DNA of 64,000 nt from an uncultured Lachnospiraceae bacterium. Its GTDB lineage: Bacteria > Bacillota > Clostridia > Lachnospirales > Lachnospiraceae. Within the stretch, counting starts at the first letter, position 1. Every line of letters starts with the position of its first letter. A model generated the notes under the pieces. It did no database searches. It had not been told where the DNA came from and saw only the letters and a list, made by a program, of their open reading frames with translations. A program made the position numbers and the translations under genes. Below, in pieces: positions 9,881-18,879 of the stretch. The stretch covers positions 88,821-152,820 of the forward strand of contig CASWRE010000002.1 of the NCBI GenBank assembly GCA_949471785.1, given 5' to 3'.

Positions 9881-9920
9881 AGAGGGCTTCAGGCCAGAGT
9901 GGTCTGGGGCTCTTTTTTTG
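9881..9920 (+). terminator. Intrinsic terminator after rpmA
   Basis: Imperfect stem AGAGGGCTTCAGGCCA...TGGTCTGGGGCTCT followed by a T-run. Confidence 0.6.
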
Positions 9921-9954
9921 TTGATTTTTCCTGTTTTTTACAGCTATTTCGCTA

Positions 9955-10001
9955 TTGAAACAGAACATAAGTTCTGATAAAATACCAAGGAACATACGTT
10001 C
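9955..10001 (+). promoter_or_regulatory. SOS promoter with two LexA boxes upstream of Y-family polymerase
   Basis: TTGAAA(9955-9960)-17-TAAAAT(9978-9983); GAACATAAGTTC (9963-9974) in the spacer and GAACATACGTTC (9990-10001) downstream. Confidence 0.85.
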
Positions 10002-10050
10002 TTGCGATGTAACAGAAATCATCATATGGCAGGAGAGGAGAACTGAGAGA

Positions 10051-11580
10051 ATGGAAGATGGCGATCGGGTGTATGTGGCCATTGACTTGAAATCTTTTTA
10101 TGCTTCTGTGGAATGTGCTGAGAGGAAGCTGGACCCTTTAACCACGAATTTGGTGGTGGCGGACATAAGCCGGACGGAGAAAACCATCTGCCTGGCGGTA
10201 TCGCCCTCGCTTAAGGCTTACGGGATTCCGGGACGGGCAAGGCTTTTCGAAGTAGTGCAGAAGGTCAGGGCGATTAACGGAGAGCGTCGTTTAAGGGCGC
10301 CAAAAGGCGCTTTTACAGGAGAATCCTGGGATGACATGGCGCTTAAGTCGTCTCCGGAGCTTTCATTGACCTATATTACGGCGCCGCCGCGGATGGCTCT
10401 TTATATGGAGTATAGCGCCAGGATCTACGGCATTTATCTGAAATATATCGCTCCGGAAGACATTCATGTGTATTCTATCGATGAGGTTTTTCTGGACATA
10501 ACGGATTATCTGGTTCTCTATGGCCTCACAGCCCATGAGCTGGTAGAGAAAATGATTCGAGATGTGCTGCAGACCACGGGTATCACCGCCACGGCAGGGA
10601 TCGGCACGAATCTTTATCTGTGTAAAATTGCCATGGACATGGTAGCCAAACGGGTCAGGCCGGACAGGGACGGCGTGCGGATTGCCTGTCTGGATGAAAT
10701 GGCGTACAGGAAGCTTCTTTGGAATCACCGTCCTCTCACGGATTTTTGGCGGGTGGGGCCGGGATATGCGAAAAAGCTGGAACAGAACGGGCTGTTTACC
10801 ATGGGTGATGTGGCGCGGTGTTCTTTGGGGAGATCGACAGATTATTATAATGAAGATTTACTGTACCGTCTGTTCGGCGTCAACGCAGAGCTGCTCATTG
10901 ATCATGCCTGGGGCTGGGAGCCCTGTTCGGTTGCCGATGTAAAAGCTTATAAACCGCAGTCAAACAGCCTGGGCTCCGGGCAGGTGCTTCGCTGCCCTTA
11001 TGATTTTGTCCATGGCCGGCTGATTGTACGGGAGATGGCGGATCTTCTGGCATTAGACTTGCTGGATAAAGGGCTGGTGACGGATCAGATTGTGCTGACG
11101 GTGGGATACGATATAGAAAATCTGTCTGATCCTGAAATCAGAAAGCTGTATAAAGGCCCTGTTACTATTGATCATTTTGGACGTCGTGTGCCCAAACATG
11201 CTCACGGTACGGTAAATTTGGGACGGCAGACTTCTTCTGCAAAGCTGCTGATTCATGCGGCGGACGAACTGTATGACCGGATTGTAGATAAAAGGCTTCT
11301 TGTCCGGAGAGTCGCGATCACTGCGGGCCGTGTGGTGGAGGAGAGCAGAGCGATGCAGGAGATTCGCTATGAACAGCTGGATCTTTTTACAGATTATCAT
11401 GGGTTGGAAAAGCAGAAAAAGGAAGAAGAGGACGAGCTGGAGCGGGAGAGAAAAATGCAAAAAACCATGCTGGATATCCGGAAAAGATTTGGAAAAAATG
11501 CCGTTCTCAAAGGAATGAATCTGGAGAAAGGAGCCATGACGATGGAGCGGAACCGGCAGATAGGAGGACATAAAGCATGA
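10051..11580 (+). CDS. Y-family DNA polymerase (UmuC/UvrX-like)
   Basis: VAIDLKSFYASVEC, YSIDEVFLDIT catalytic motif, C-terminal QLDLF beta-clamp-binding motif; SOS boxes upstream. The ORF-track start at 9955 is the -35 element. Confidence 0.93.
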   Translation: MEDGDRVYVAIDLKSFYASVECAERKLDPLTTNLVVADISRTEKTICLAVSPSLKAYGIPGRARLFEVVQKVRAINGERRLRAPKGAFTGESWDDMALKSSPELSLTYITAPPRMALYMEYSARIYGIYLKYIAPEDIHVYSIDEVFLDITDYLVLYGLTAHELVEKMIRDVLQTTGITATAGIGTNLYLCKIAMDMVAKRVRPDRDGVRIACLDEMAYRKLLWNHRPLTDFWRVGPGYAKKLEQNGLFTMGDVARCSLGRSTDYYNEDLLYRLFGVNAELLIDHAWGWEPCSVADVKAYKPQSNSLGSGQVLRCPYDFVHGRLIVREMADLLALDLLDKGLVTDQIVLTVGYDIENLSDPEIRKLYKGPVTIDHFGRRVPKHAHGTVNLGRQTSSAKLLIHAADELYDRIVDKRLLVRRVAITAGRVVEESRAMQEIRYEQLDLFTDYHGLEKQKKEEEDELERERKMQKTMLDIRKRFGKNAVLKGMNLEKGAMTMERNRQIGGHKA

Positions 11581-12005
11581 GCAGAGGAAAAGAAAAGTCT
11601 TACGAAGATATCCTGCAGCTTCCCCGTCATGTTTCCGGTTCCCATCCTCCTATGCCCCTGCCTGACCGGGCGGCTCAGTTTTCCCCTTTTTCGGCTCTTG
11701 CCGGTTATGAGGAAGCCGTGCGGGAAGAGGAACGGATTACCGGTGAGAGAAAGGAATTGAACGAGGATGCGAAAAAACTATTAGATGAAAAATTGCAGGC
11801 GGTTTTAGCTCGGGGGAAAGATGCCGGGGAAACCGTATTTACCTGCTTTCGGGCAGACGCGAGAAAAGAAGGCGGCGCCTGTATCGTACTTGAGGGGCGT
11901 GTGAAAAAGTGGGAACCCTATGAGAGATCCATTATTCTGACGGATGGAACTCGCATACCGGCAGCGGAAATTGTGGATATACAGGATGTTACTGTGAACG
12001 GATAG
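11577..12005 (+). CDS. YolD-like protein
   Basis: PLPDRAAQFSPFSALAGYEEAVREEERIT; ATGA overlap with the polymerase gene. Confidence 0.85.
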   Translation: MSRGKEKSYEDILQLPRHVSGSHPPMPLPDRAAQFSPFSALAGYEEAVREEERITGERKELNEDAKKLLDEKLQAVLARGKDAGETVFTCFRADARKEGGACIVLEGRVKKWEPYERSIILTDGTRIPAAEIVDIQDVTVNG

Positions 12006-12179
12006 AACAGAAACAAAGAGTTGATGGACAGAACTGCATATAATAATTTTTATATTGTATTATTTTTATTTGTATTTTGTGGTAAGTTAGTGTAGAATTG
12101 GTATGGCAACTGGGAACAATAGAAGTATCATTGTTCAGACAATCTGAATACGGTTCTGAAATTATAGAAAAGAGGTATT

Positions 12180-13472
12180 ATGTTTGCAGATAGAGCGACG
12201 ATAAGCATCCGTTCCGGGAAAGGTGGAGACGGCCATGTGAGCTTCCGCCGGGAGCTGTATGTGCCCAACGGCGGCCCCGACGGCGGAGACGGAGGCCGGG
12301 GCGGAGACGTCATATTTGAGATTGATGAAGGTCTCAATACTCTTTCGGAATTCCGCCATAAGAGAAAGTACGCGGCGAAAAACGGTCAGGAGGGCGGCAA
12401 ACGCCGCTGTCATGGCTCCGACGGAGAAGACATTATTTTGAGAGTACCTGAGGGCACGGTAATTATTGAGACCAGCACCGAAAAGATCGTGGCGGATATG
12501 TCCGGCGAAAACCGCAGACAAGTGGTGCTAAAAGGCGGACGTGGCGGGAAAGGCAATATGCATTATGCCACCGCCACTATGCAAGTACCCAAATATGCGC
12601 AGGCCGGGCAGGCGGCTCAGGAGCTGGAAGTACGTCTGGAACTCAAGGTGATCGCTGACGTTGGTCTGGTGGGATTTCCAAACGTGGGTAAGTCCACATT
12701 CTTGTCCCGGGTGACAAACGCCAGACCCAAGATAGCCAATTACCATTTTACGACCCTTACGCCCAATCTGGGAGTCGTGGATCTGGAAGGCGGCGGATTC
12801 GTTATTGCGGATATCCCGGGATTAATCGAGGGCGCCTCCGAGGGGCTGGGCCTGGGGCATGAATTTCTGCGTCATATCGAGCGCACCCGGGTCATCGTTC
12901 ATATCGTTGATGCGGCTTCTACGGAAGGGCGCGATCCGGTGGAGGATATCCATAAGATAAATGATGAGCTTCGTGCTTACAATGAACGGATTGCGGACAG
13001 GCCTCAGGTTATTGCCGCCAATAAGATGGATGCCGTTTATGAGAACGGAGAAGACCCCATTGCCCGCCTGAAAGCCGAATTTGGGCCTCAGGGCGTTGAA
13101 ATATATCCGATCTCGGCGGTTACCGGCCAGGGTGTCCGGGAGCTCCTGTTTTATATACAGAAGCTGCTTGCGGCCTGTCCCGCGGAACCGGTAATCTTTG
13201 AGCGGGAGTTTTATCCGGAGGATATGCTGCTGACCGAGTCTTTACCCTATACGGTAGAGAGGATTGAAGAAAAGGAAGGGCCTGTGTACGTGGCGGAAGG
13301 GCCAAAGATTGAGAAAATGTTGGGCTATACCAACCTGGACTCGGAAAAAGGTTTTGCCTTTTTTCAGCGTTTCTTAAAAGAAAGCGGTATCCTGGCAGAT
13401 CTGGAGAAGGCCGGTATCAGCGAGGGCGATACGGTACGGATCTACGGTCTGGAATTTGATTATTACAAATAA
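12180..13472 (+). CDS. obgE: GTPase ObgE/CgtA
   Basis: Gly-rich Obg fold, GFPNVGKSTFLSR, DIPGLIEGASEGLGLGHEFLRHIERT. Confidence 0.98.
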   Translation: MFADRATISIRSGKGGDGHVSFRRELYVPNGGPDGGDGGRGGDVIFEIDEGLNTLSEFRHKRKYAAKNGQEGGKRRCHGSDGEDIILRVPEGTVIIETSTEKIVADMSGENRRQVVLKGGRGGKGNMHYATATMQVPKYAQAGQAAQELEVRLELKVIADVGLVGFPNVGKSTFLSRVTNARPKIANYHFTTLTPNLGVVDLEGGGFVIADIPGLIEGASEGLGLGHEFLRHIERTRVIVHIVDAASTEGRDPVEDIHKINDELRAYNERIADRPQVIAANKMDAVYENGEDPIARLKAEFGPQGVEIYPISAVTGQGVRELLFYIQKLLAACPAEPVIFEREFYPEDMLLTESLPYTVERIEEKEGPVYVAEGPKIEKMLGYTNLDSEKGFAFFQRFLKESGILADLEKAGISEGDTVRIYGLEFDYYK

Positions 13473-13513
13473 CGATAATGCCAAATATGCAGAGAAAGAA
13501 AAGGAGAGTACAG

Positions 13514-13804
13514 ATGACAAGTAAGCAGAGAGCTTATTTAAAAAGTCTTGCCATGAATACGGAGCCGATATTTCAGATGGGGAAATCCAGCCTGACGCCG
13601 GAGCTCACGAAAGCAGTGGATGAAGCTCTGGCCGCGCGGGAGCTGGTTAAAATCAGCGTGCTGCAAAACTGTGCGGATGATCCCCATGAGTTGGCCTCCA
13701 TTCTGTCAGAGCGAACCCGCTCTCAGGTGGTGCAGGTGATCGGCAAAAAGATCGTCCTGTATCGTGAGGGCAAGGATAAGAAAAAGAAAATCATTTTACC
13801 CTGA
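13514..13804 (+). CDS. yhbY: YhbY family RNA-binding protein (CRM domain)
   Basis: MTSKQRAYLKSLAMNTEPIFQMGKSSLTPE; start with upstream AAGGAG. Confidence 0.9.
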   Translation: MTSKQRAYLKSLAMNTEPIFQMGKSSLTPELTKAVDEALAARELVKISVLQNCADDPHELASILSERTRSQVVQVIGKKIVLYREGKDKKKKIILP

Positions 13805-13816
13805 TATGAGGATCTT

Positions 13817-14446
13817 ATGAACGGCGGCAGAAAAAAAATCGGAATTATGGGCGGAACTTTTGATCCTATCCATATCGGCCATCTGGTGATTGCGGAGAAT
13901 GCCCGTCAGCAGCTTGACCTGGAAAAAGTTTTGTTTCTACCTGCGGGAAATCCTCCGCATAAAAAGGAGCGAGAGGGACGGGCCACGGACAGCCAGCGCG
14001 TCGAGATGGTGCGGCGGGCTATTCAGGGGAACCGTTATTTTGAGTTGTCCTTACGGGAAATGGAGCGGGAGGGCTACAGTTATACGTATCAGACACTGGA
14101 ATCTCTAAAAGAGGAGCATCCGAATGAAGCGTATTACTTTATCATCGGTGCGGATTCTCTATATGATTTCAAAGGCTGGCTGCATCCGGAGCGGATCTGT
14201 GCCTGCGCCTCTATCGTGGTGGCAACGAGGGATCATACCGACGAAGAACTGCTGAATTACGAAATCAGGATGAACAGCCGGTATTTTTGCGGCGAATTTA
14301 TCCGACTGAATACACGGGATATTGATATTTCATCGCGCCAGCTCAGAGCATGGGTGGCTGAGGGACGAACCATTAAATATTATGTTCCTGATTCTGTGAT
14401 TGACTTTATAGAGGAAAACCATATATACTGGAAACGAAAGGACTGA
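13817..14446 (+). CDS. nadD: Nicotinate-nucleotide adenylyltransferase
   Basis: GIMGGTFDPIHIGHLVIAENA; DISSRQLRAW. Confidence 0.97.
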   Translation: MNGGRKKIGIMGGTFDPIHIGHLVIAENARQQLDLEKVLFLPAGNPPHKKEREGRATDSQRVEMVRRAIQGNRYFELSLREMEREGYSYTYQTLESLKEEHPNEAYYFIIGADSLYDFKGWLHPERICACASIVVATRDHTDEELLNYEIRMNSRYFCGEFIRLNTRDIDISSRQLRAWVAEGRTIKYYVPDSVIDFIEENHIYWKRKD

Positions 14447-14451
14447 TACCA

Positions 14452-15084
14452 TTGGCAGAATATGACCTGACGCATTTGCAGAAGCTTATGAAAAAAGAAT
14501 TGGATTATGACCGCTATCAGCATACGTTGGGCGTTATGTTTACGGCCGCTGCGCTGGCTATGGCTCATGGTGAAAATATGGAACGCGCCGAGGTGGCCGG
14601 GTTACTTCATGACTGTGCAAAATGTATCCCAAATAAGAAAAAACTGAAAATATGTCGGAATCATCATATTCCAGTCAGTAGTTATGAAGAGCATCATCCA
14701 TTTATGCTTCATGCAAAACTGGGGGCCTGGATGGCTAAACATAAGTACCATATCAAGGACCCGGATGTTTTGCAGGCCATTCTGTGGCATACCACAGGAA
14801 AGCCCGGAATGTCTGTGCTGGAAAAAATTATTTTCATTGCTGATTACATGGAACCGGGAAGAATAAAAGCATCCAACCTCCCGGAAGTGCGCCGGCTGGC
14901 TTTTCAAGATCTGGATCGCTGTATGTATGTAATTTGCCGGGATACATTGGAGTATCTGCACGGTTCAAATGCTGATGTGGAGGAAAACACGAGACGGGCC
15001 TGCGATTATTATCGCTCGCTGTATGAAAAACAAGGAGGAGAGTGTGATGAATCAATCCCTGGAAATGGTTCGGATGGCCGTTGA
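14452..15084 (+). CDS. yqeK: HD-domain hydrolase YqeK (Ap4A hydrolase-type)
   Basis: AGLLHDCAK HD motif; between nadD and rsfS. Confidence 0.93.
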   Translation: MAEYDLTHLQKLMKKELDYDRYQHTLGVMFTAAALAMAHGENMERAEVAGLLHDCAKCIPNKKKLKICRNHHIPVSSYEEHHPFMLHAKLGAWMAKHKYHIKDPDVLQAILWHTTGKPGMSVLEKIIFIADYMEPGRIKASNLPEVRRLAFQDLDRCMYVICRDTLEYLHGSNADVEENTRRACDYYRSLYEKQGGECDESIPGNGSDGR

Positions 15085-15403
15085 GGCGCTGGAAGACAAA
15101 AAAGCAGAAAACATTAAGGTAATCAATATCGAAAAAATATCTACCCTGGCGGATTATTTCCTGATTGCCGGAGGCAGCAATCGCAATCAGGTGCAGGCTT
15201 TGTGTGACAATGTGGAGGAAATCCTGGGCCGGGCCGGGCATAAATGTAAGCTGGAAGGTTATGATACGGCTAATTGGATTTTGATGGATTACGGTGATAT
15301 TGTTATTCATATCTTCGATGAGGAGAATCGTCTTTTCTATGATCTGGAGCGCATCTGGGGAGACGGAAGTCTTATGGCTGTAGAAGATATCAAGAAACTT
15401 TAA
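15047..15403 (+). CDS. rsfS: Ribosome silencing factor RsfS
   Basis: STLADYFLIAGGSNRNQVQAL...WILMDYGDIVIHIF; ATG at 15047 with GGAGGAG upstream, overlapping the yqeK end. Confidence 0.96.
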   Translation: MNQSLEMVRMAVEALEDKKAENIKVINIEKISTLADYFLIAGGSNRNQVQALCDNVEEILGRAGHKCKLEGYDTANWILMDYGDIVIHIFDEENRLFYDLERIWGDGSLMAVEDIKKL

Positions 15404-15476
15404 CACGTTACTCGTGTATGAGCGGAATATTTCCATAATATAAAAAATATATCAGGGAAATGAACAGCAGAAGGGC

Positions 15477-15511
15477 AGGATATGCAGCATATACATATGC
15501 TGTCCTTTTTC
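15477..15511 (+). terminator. Intrinsic terminator after rsfS
   Basis: CAGCATATacATATGCTG extended by AGGA/TCCT, followed by T-run. Confidence 0.65.
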
Positions 15512-15581
15512 GTGTGCAGCAAAGCACAGACCTGTCTGAACGGTAGTTATCCTATGTATGTAGAAATTATGGCATAATTGA

Positions 15582-15610
15582 TTGACTTTAGTTCCTGCAT
15601 CTACTATACT
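15582..15610 (+). promoter_or_regulatory. SigA promoter for MATE gene
   Basis: TTGACT-17-TATACT. Confidence 0.6.
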
Positions 15611-15656
15611 GGACTGACATTCGCAAAAAATACATGTCTATGTTGGAGAGAACACT

Positions 15657-17045
15657 ATGCAAAGGATAAGAGAAAAATATTTCGGCGACGGCCGGTTTTA
15701 TAAAAGAGTATTCATGATCGCCATTCCCATTATGATTCAGAGCGGTATTACAAATTTTGTAAACATGCTTGATAATATCATGATCGGACAGATCGGAACC
15801 GAATCCATGTCCGGAGTGTCGATCGTAAATCAGATATTATTTGTATACAATCTCTGTATTTTCGGAGCCGTCTCCGGTGCAGGGATTTTTACGGCCCAGT
15901 ATTATGGCCAGCAAAATACAAAGGGGATTCAGTACACGGTCCGATTTAAATTGCTGTTAGGTATAGCGGCCACTTTATTGGCTTTTGGCATATGTATTGC
16001 CGGCGGCCCAACCCTGATCAATATGTATTTAAAAGGAGAGGGGACTGCCGAGAGTATCCGGGCTACTTTGTACTATGGCAGACAGTATATGCTGATCATG
16101 CTGGTCGGACTTCCTTTTTACATGATTACTCAGGTATATGCCAGTACCCTGAGGGAATGCGGAAAGACGATATTGCCAATGAAAGCAGGAATAGCCGCCA
16201 TTTTAATTAATCTGGCGCTGAATTATCTGCTGATTTACGGGAAATTCGGTTTTCCGGCCTGGGGTGTGCGGGGAGCGGCGGTTGCGACCGTTTGTTCTCG
16301 AATAGCGGAGACGGCGATTATTGTTATGGCAACTCATCAAAATCCTGTGGATAATCCTTTTGTAACAGGCTTATACCGTACCATGTCTATTCCCCGGGAT
16401 GTGATCAGAAAAATTGTTATAAAAGGAACGCCTCTGCTTCTGAACGAAACTTTCTGGGCTGCAGGAATGGCATCTCTGGCCGGATGCTATTCTTTGAAGG
16501 GATTACATGTGGTCGCCGCCCTGAATATTACCAATACAATAGCCAACCTGTTCAATATTTCTTTTGCGGCTATGGGAGAGGCCGTAGCCATCATTGTGGG
16601 GCAGATTCTGGGTACGGGCGATATGAAAAAAGCAAAAGATACAGACAGAAAATTGATTGTTTCCTCAGTGCTCTTATGTAGCGGTGTGGCCGTTTTGATG
16701 TTTGTTATCGCTCCCGTATTCCCGAGATTTTATAATACATCCGCAGATATACGATCGACAGCCATGCGGCTGATTATGATTACGGCTTTGTTTATTCCGC
16801 AAAATGCGTTGCTGAATGCCTTGTACTTTACGCTTCGATCCGGGGGCAAAACCATGATTGCTTTCTTTTTCGACAGCGTATTTATGTGGTGCGTCAATGT
16901 GGTAACGGCCTTTTCCCTGGCGACATGCACGACATTATCGATTCTGTGGATTTATTTTTTTGTGCAGCTTACGGACAGCCTGAAAGCAGTTATTGGCTTT
17001 ATACTGGTGAAAAAGGGAGTATGGCTGCAGAATATTGTGGATTAA
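15657..17045 (+). CDS. MATE family efflux transporter (second copy)
   Basis: FMIAIPIMIQSGITNFVNMLDNIMIGQIGTESMSG; 12-TM MATE pattern. Confidence 0.92.
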   Translation: MQRIREKYFGDGRFYKRVFMIAIPIMIQSGITNFVNMLDNIMIGQIGTESMSGVSIVNQILFVYNLCIFGAVSGAGIFTAQYYGQQNTKGIQYTVRFKLLLGIAATLLAFGICIAGGPTLINMYLKGEGTAESIRATLYYGRQYMLIMLVGLPFYMITQVYASTLRECGKTILPMKAGIAAILINLALNYLLIYGKFGFPAWGVRGAAVATVCSRIAETAIIVMATHQNPVDNPFVTGLYRTMSIPRDVIRKIVIKGTPLLLNETFWAAGMASLAGCYSLKGLHVVAALNITNTIANLFNISFAAMGEAVAIIVGQILGTGDMKKAKDTDRKLIVSSVLLCSGVAVLMFVIAPVFPRFYNTSADIRSTAMRLIMITALFIPQNALLNALYFTLRSGGKTMIAFFFDSVFMWCVNVVTAFSLATCTTLSILWIYFFVQLTDSLKAVIGFILVKKGVWLQNIVD

Positions 17046-17054
17046 CACAATTTT

Positions 17055-17675
17055 TTATTTAAAAAAACGGAATACACCGATGACCTTGCCCAGAATTTGC
17101 AGTTCCCCATATACAAGAATGGGCTCCATATAATCGTTTTCCGGCTGCAGGCGATAGTAGCCGTCTTCCTTATAATAGGTCTTTACCGTGGCGGAATCAT
17201 CGATCATGGCTACTACCATATCACCGTCGGAAGCAGTGGATTGCTTCTGCACAAGAACGTGATCCCCATTCAGGATGCCGGCATTGACCATACTTTCCCC
17301 TTTGACCTGAAGCATATAAAGGTCTGCATTGGGGAGGTATTCTGTGGGAATAGGAAAGTAGTCCTCGATGTTCTCCACGGCCAGCAGCGGCTCTCCGGCA
17401 GCCACACGACCCAGGATGGGAACATTGACCACCTCGCGGCGTGACAGATTGAAATCATCATCCAGGATTTCTATGGCGCGGGGTTTGGTGGGGTCCCGGT
17501 GGATAAAACCATTTTTCTCCAGAGTACCCAGATGAGCGTGAACGGAGGAGGTGGATTTCAGATGAACCGCTTCGCAGATATCCCGCACAGAGGGCGGGAA
17601 ACCTCTGTTTAAAATTTCCTGTTTAATAAAATCCAAAATTTCCTGTTGCTTAGGTGAAATATTTCCGTTAGACAT
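17055..17675 (-). CDS. lexA: LexA repressor
   Basis: N-terminal wHTH, cleavage site VAAGEP, catalytic GESM(V) and VKTYYKE Lys region. Confidence 0.98.
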   Translation of the reverse strand: MSNGNISPKQQEILDFIKQEILNRGFPPSVRDICEAVHLKSTSSVHAHLGTLEKNGFIHRDPTKPRAIEILDDDFNLSRREVVNVPILGRVAAGEPLLAVENIEDYFPIPTEYLPNADLYMLQVKGESMVNAGILNGDHVLVQKQSTASDGDMVVAMIDDSATVKTYYKEDGYYRLQPENDYMEPILVYGELQILGKVIGVFRFFK

Positions 17676-17747
17676 AACCGAACTCCTGATTTGTATGTGG
17701 TATAGTTTATAGAAATGTCATGTATTATCTGATTTTACCTATCTTAA

Positions 17748-17844
17748 CATACATACGTTCCGAATGCAAGTTCGGAAATTTTTTTCTATATTGACAAACA
17801 TACGTTCTGCTGTTATACTTCAACAAGAAAGGAACGCATGTTCG
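17748..17844. promoter_or_regulatory. Divergent SOS promoter region with four LexA-box-like sites
   Basis: Boxes at 17748-17761, 17761-17774 (CGAATGCAAGTTCG), 17795-17808 (CAAACATACGTTCT) and 17831-17844 (GGAACGCATGTTCG); + strand TTGACA(17791)-17-TATACT(17814). Confidence 0.88.
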
Positions 17845-17860
17845 ATATGGGAGGAAAGGT

Positions 17861-18193
17861 ATGATGGTGAAAGATGCGGAAAGAAAACAGGAGAGCAGGA
17901 TGGTGGTTGCCATGATCAGTTTGTTTTTGCTGGCAGGGCTTATGCTGACTATATCATTATGTATTCACAGTACCGTGGATGCAGCAGAAACGAAGCGATA
18001 CAAGTATTACACGCATATTCTGGTGGAAAAAGGTGATTCTCTGTGGGATATAGCGGGAGAGTACGTCTCGGATGAATATGACAGCCGTGACCAGTATATA
18101 GAGGAAATGTGCAAGATCAATCATTTATCCGGTAAGACTATCTATGCGGGAGAGATGCTGGTTGTTCCCTATTATGATGAAGAATATAAATAA
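17861..18193 (+). CDS. LysM-domain single-TM protein, YneA-like SOS cell-division suppressor
   Basis: N-terminal TM, LysM-like YYTHILVEKGDSLWDIAGEY...INHLSGKTIYAGEMLVVP; divergent from lexA. Confidence 0.8.
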   Translation: MMVKDAERKQESRMVVAMISLFLLAGLMLTISLCIHSTVDAAETKRYKYYTHILVEKGDSLWDIAGEYVSDEYDSRDQYIEEMCKINHLSGKTIYAGEMLVVPYYDEEYK

Positions 18194-18398
18194 ACAGATT
18201 TGGAAAAGCTGTTTATAGATTAGCGTTGTACCGCCATACCTGTAGGCTCCCCGGAAGATATGGCGGATGAAATTAAATGGTTATACTCCCCGTATAGCCA
18301 CACGGTTTCCAATGAAACTCCCGTTAGAAGATTTGCTTTTTTATATATCTTCAGAAGGAACCGTGTGGCTATATTACAGAAACAAACGCTTTTTTATC

Positions 18399-18677
18399 TC
18401 AAAAGCGCCCATTTCTGTCTATGGTATCACCGGATTGGACGGGCAGATAAGGATAAAGTTGTTCATAGGCTTCCAGATCTTCATCTGTGATCCCGGCGGG
18501 GATCAATCCGGTACAATCTGTGGCGCTGCAGGTGCACAGAAGATCGTCAACAACATCAGTATGGTAGAGATCCCGCTCAGGATTTTTTGATAATTGTGAG
18601 CGGCTTTGGGTTTGTTCTGTGGTTTTATTCTTGTCTTTTTTTTCTTGTTCTCTTTGATGGGAATCCTGATATTCCAT
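18399..18677 (-). CDS. Uncharacterised small Cys-containing protein
   Basis: 92 aa with a strong RBS (AGGAGGTATTTATG) on the minus strand; C-terminal DLLCTCSATDCTGLIPAG. Confidence 0.65.
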   Translation of the reverse strand: MEYQDSHQREQEKKDKNKTTEQTQSRSQLSKNPERDLYHTDVVDDLLCTCSATDCTGLIPAGITDEDLEAYEQLYPYLPVQSGDTIDRNGRF

Positions 18678-18879
18678 AAATACCTCCTAAATAATTATGT
18701 TTTATGACCTGTATAGTAAAATACAATTACGGTGAGCTTTCTATATAGAGTATTTCCTTGTGGACAGGTATTACACTGGAGATTTTTCCCTTGCGAAGCA
18801 TATGAAGATATGGTATAATCTATTCGCCAAACACGAGTTTTTGGAATAGATTAAAAGAAAAATGAGGAGAACAGGAATT

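Noticed and set aside
12132-12146. TTCAGACAATCTGAA palindrome upstream of obgE as an operator
   Set aside because: Short, AT-rich, no cognate regulator identified; could be chance.
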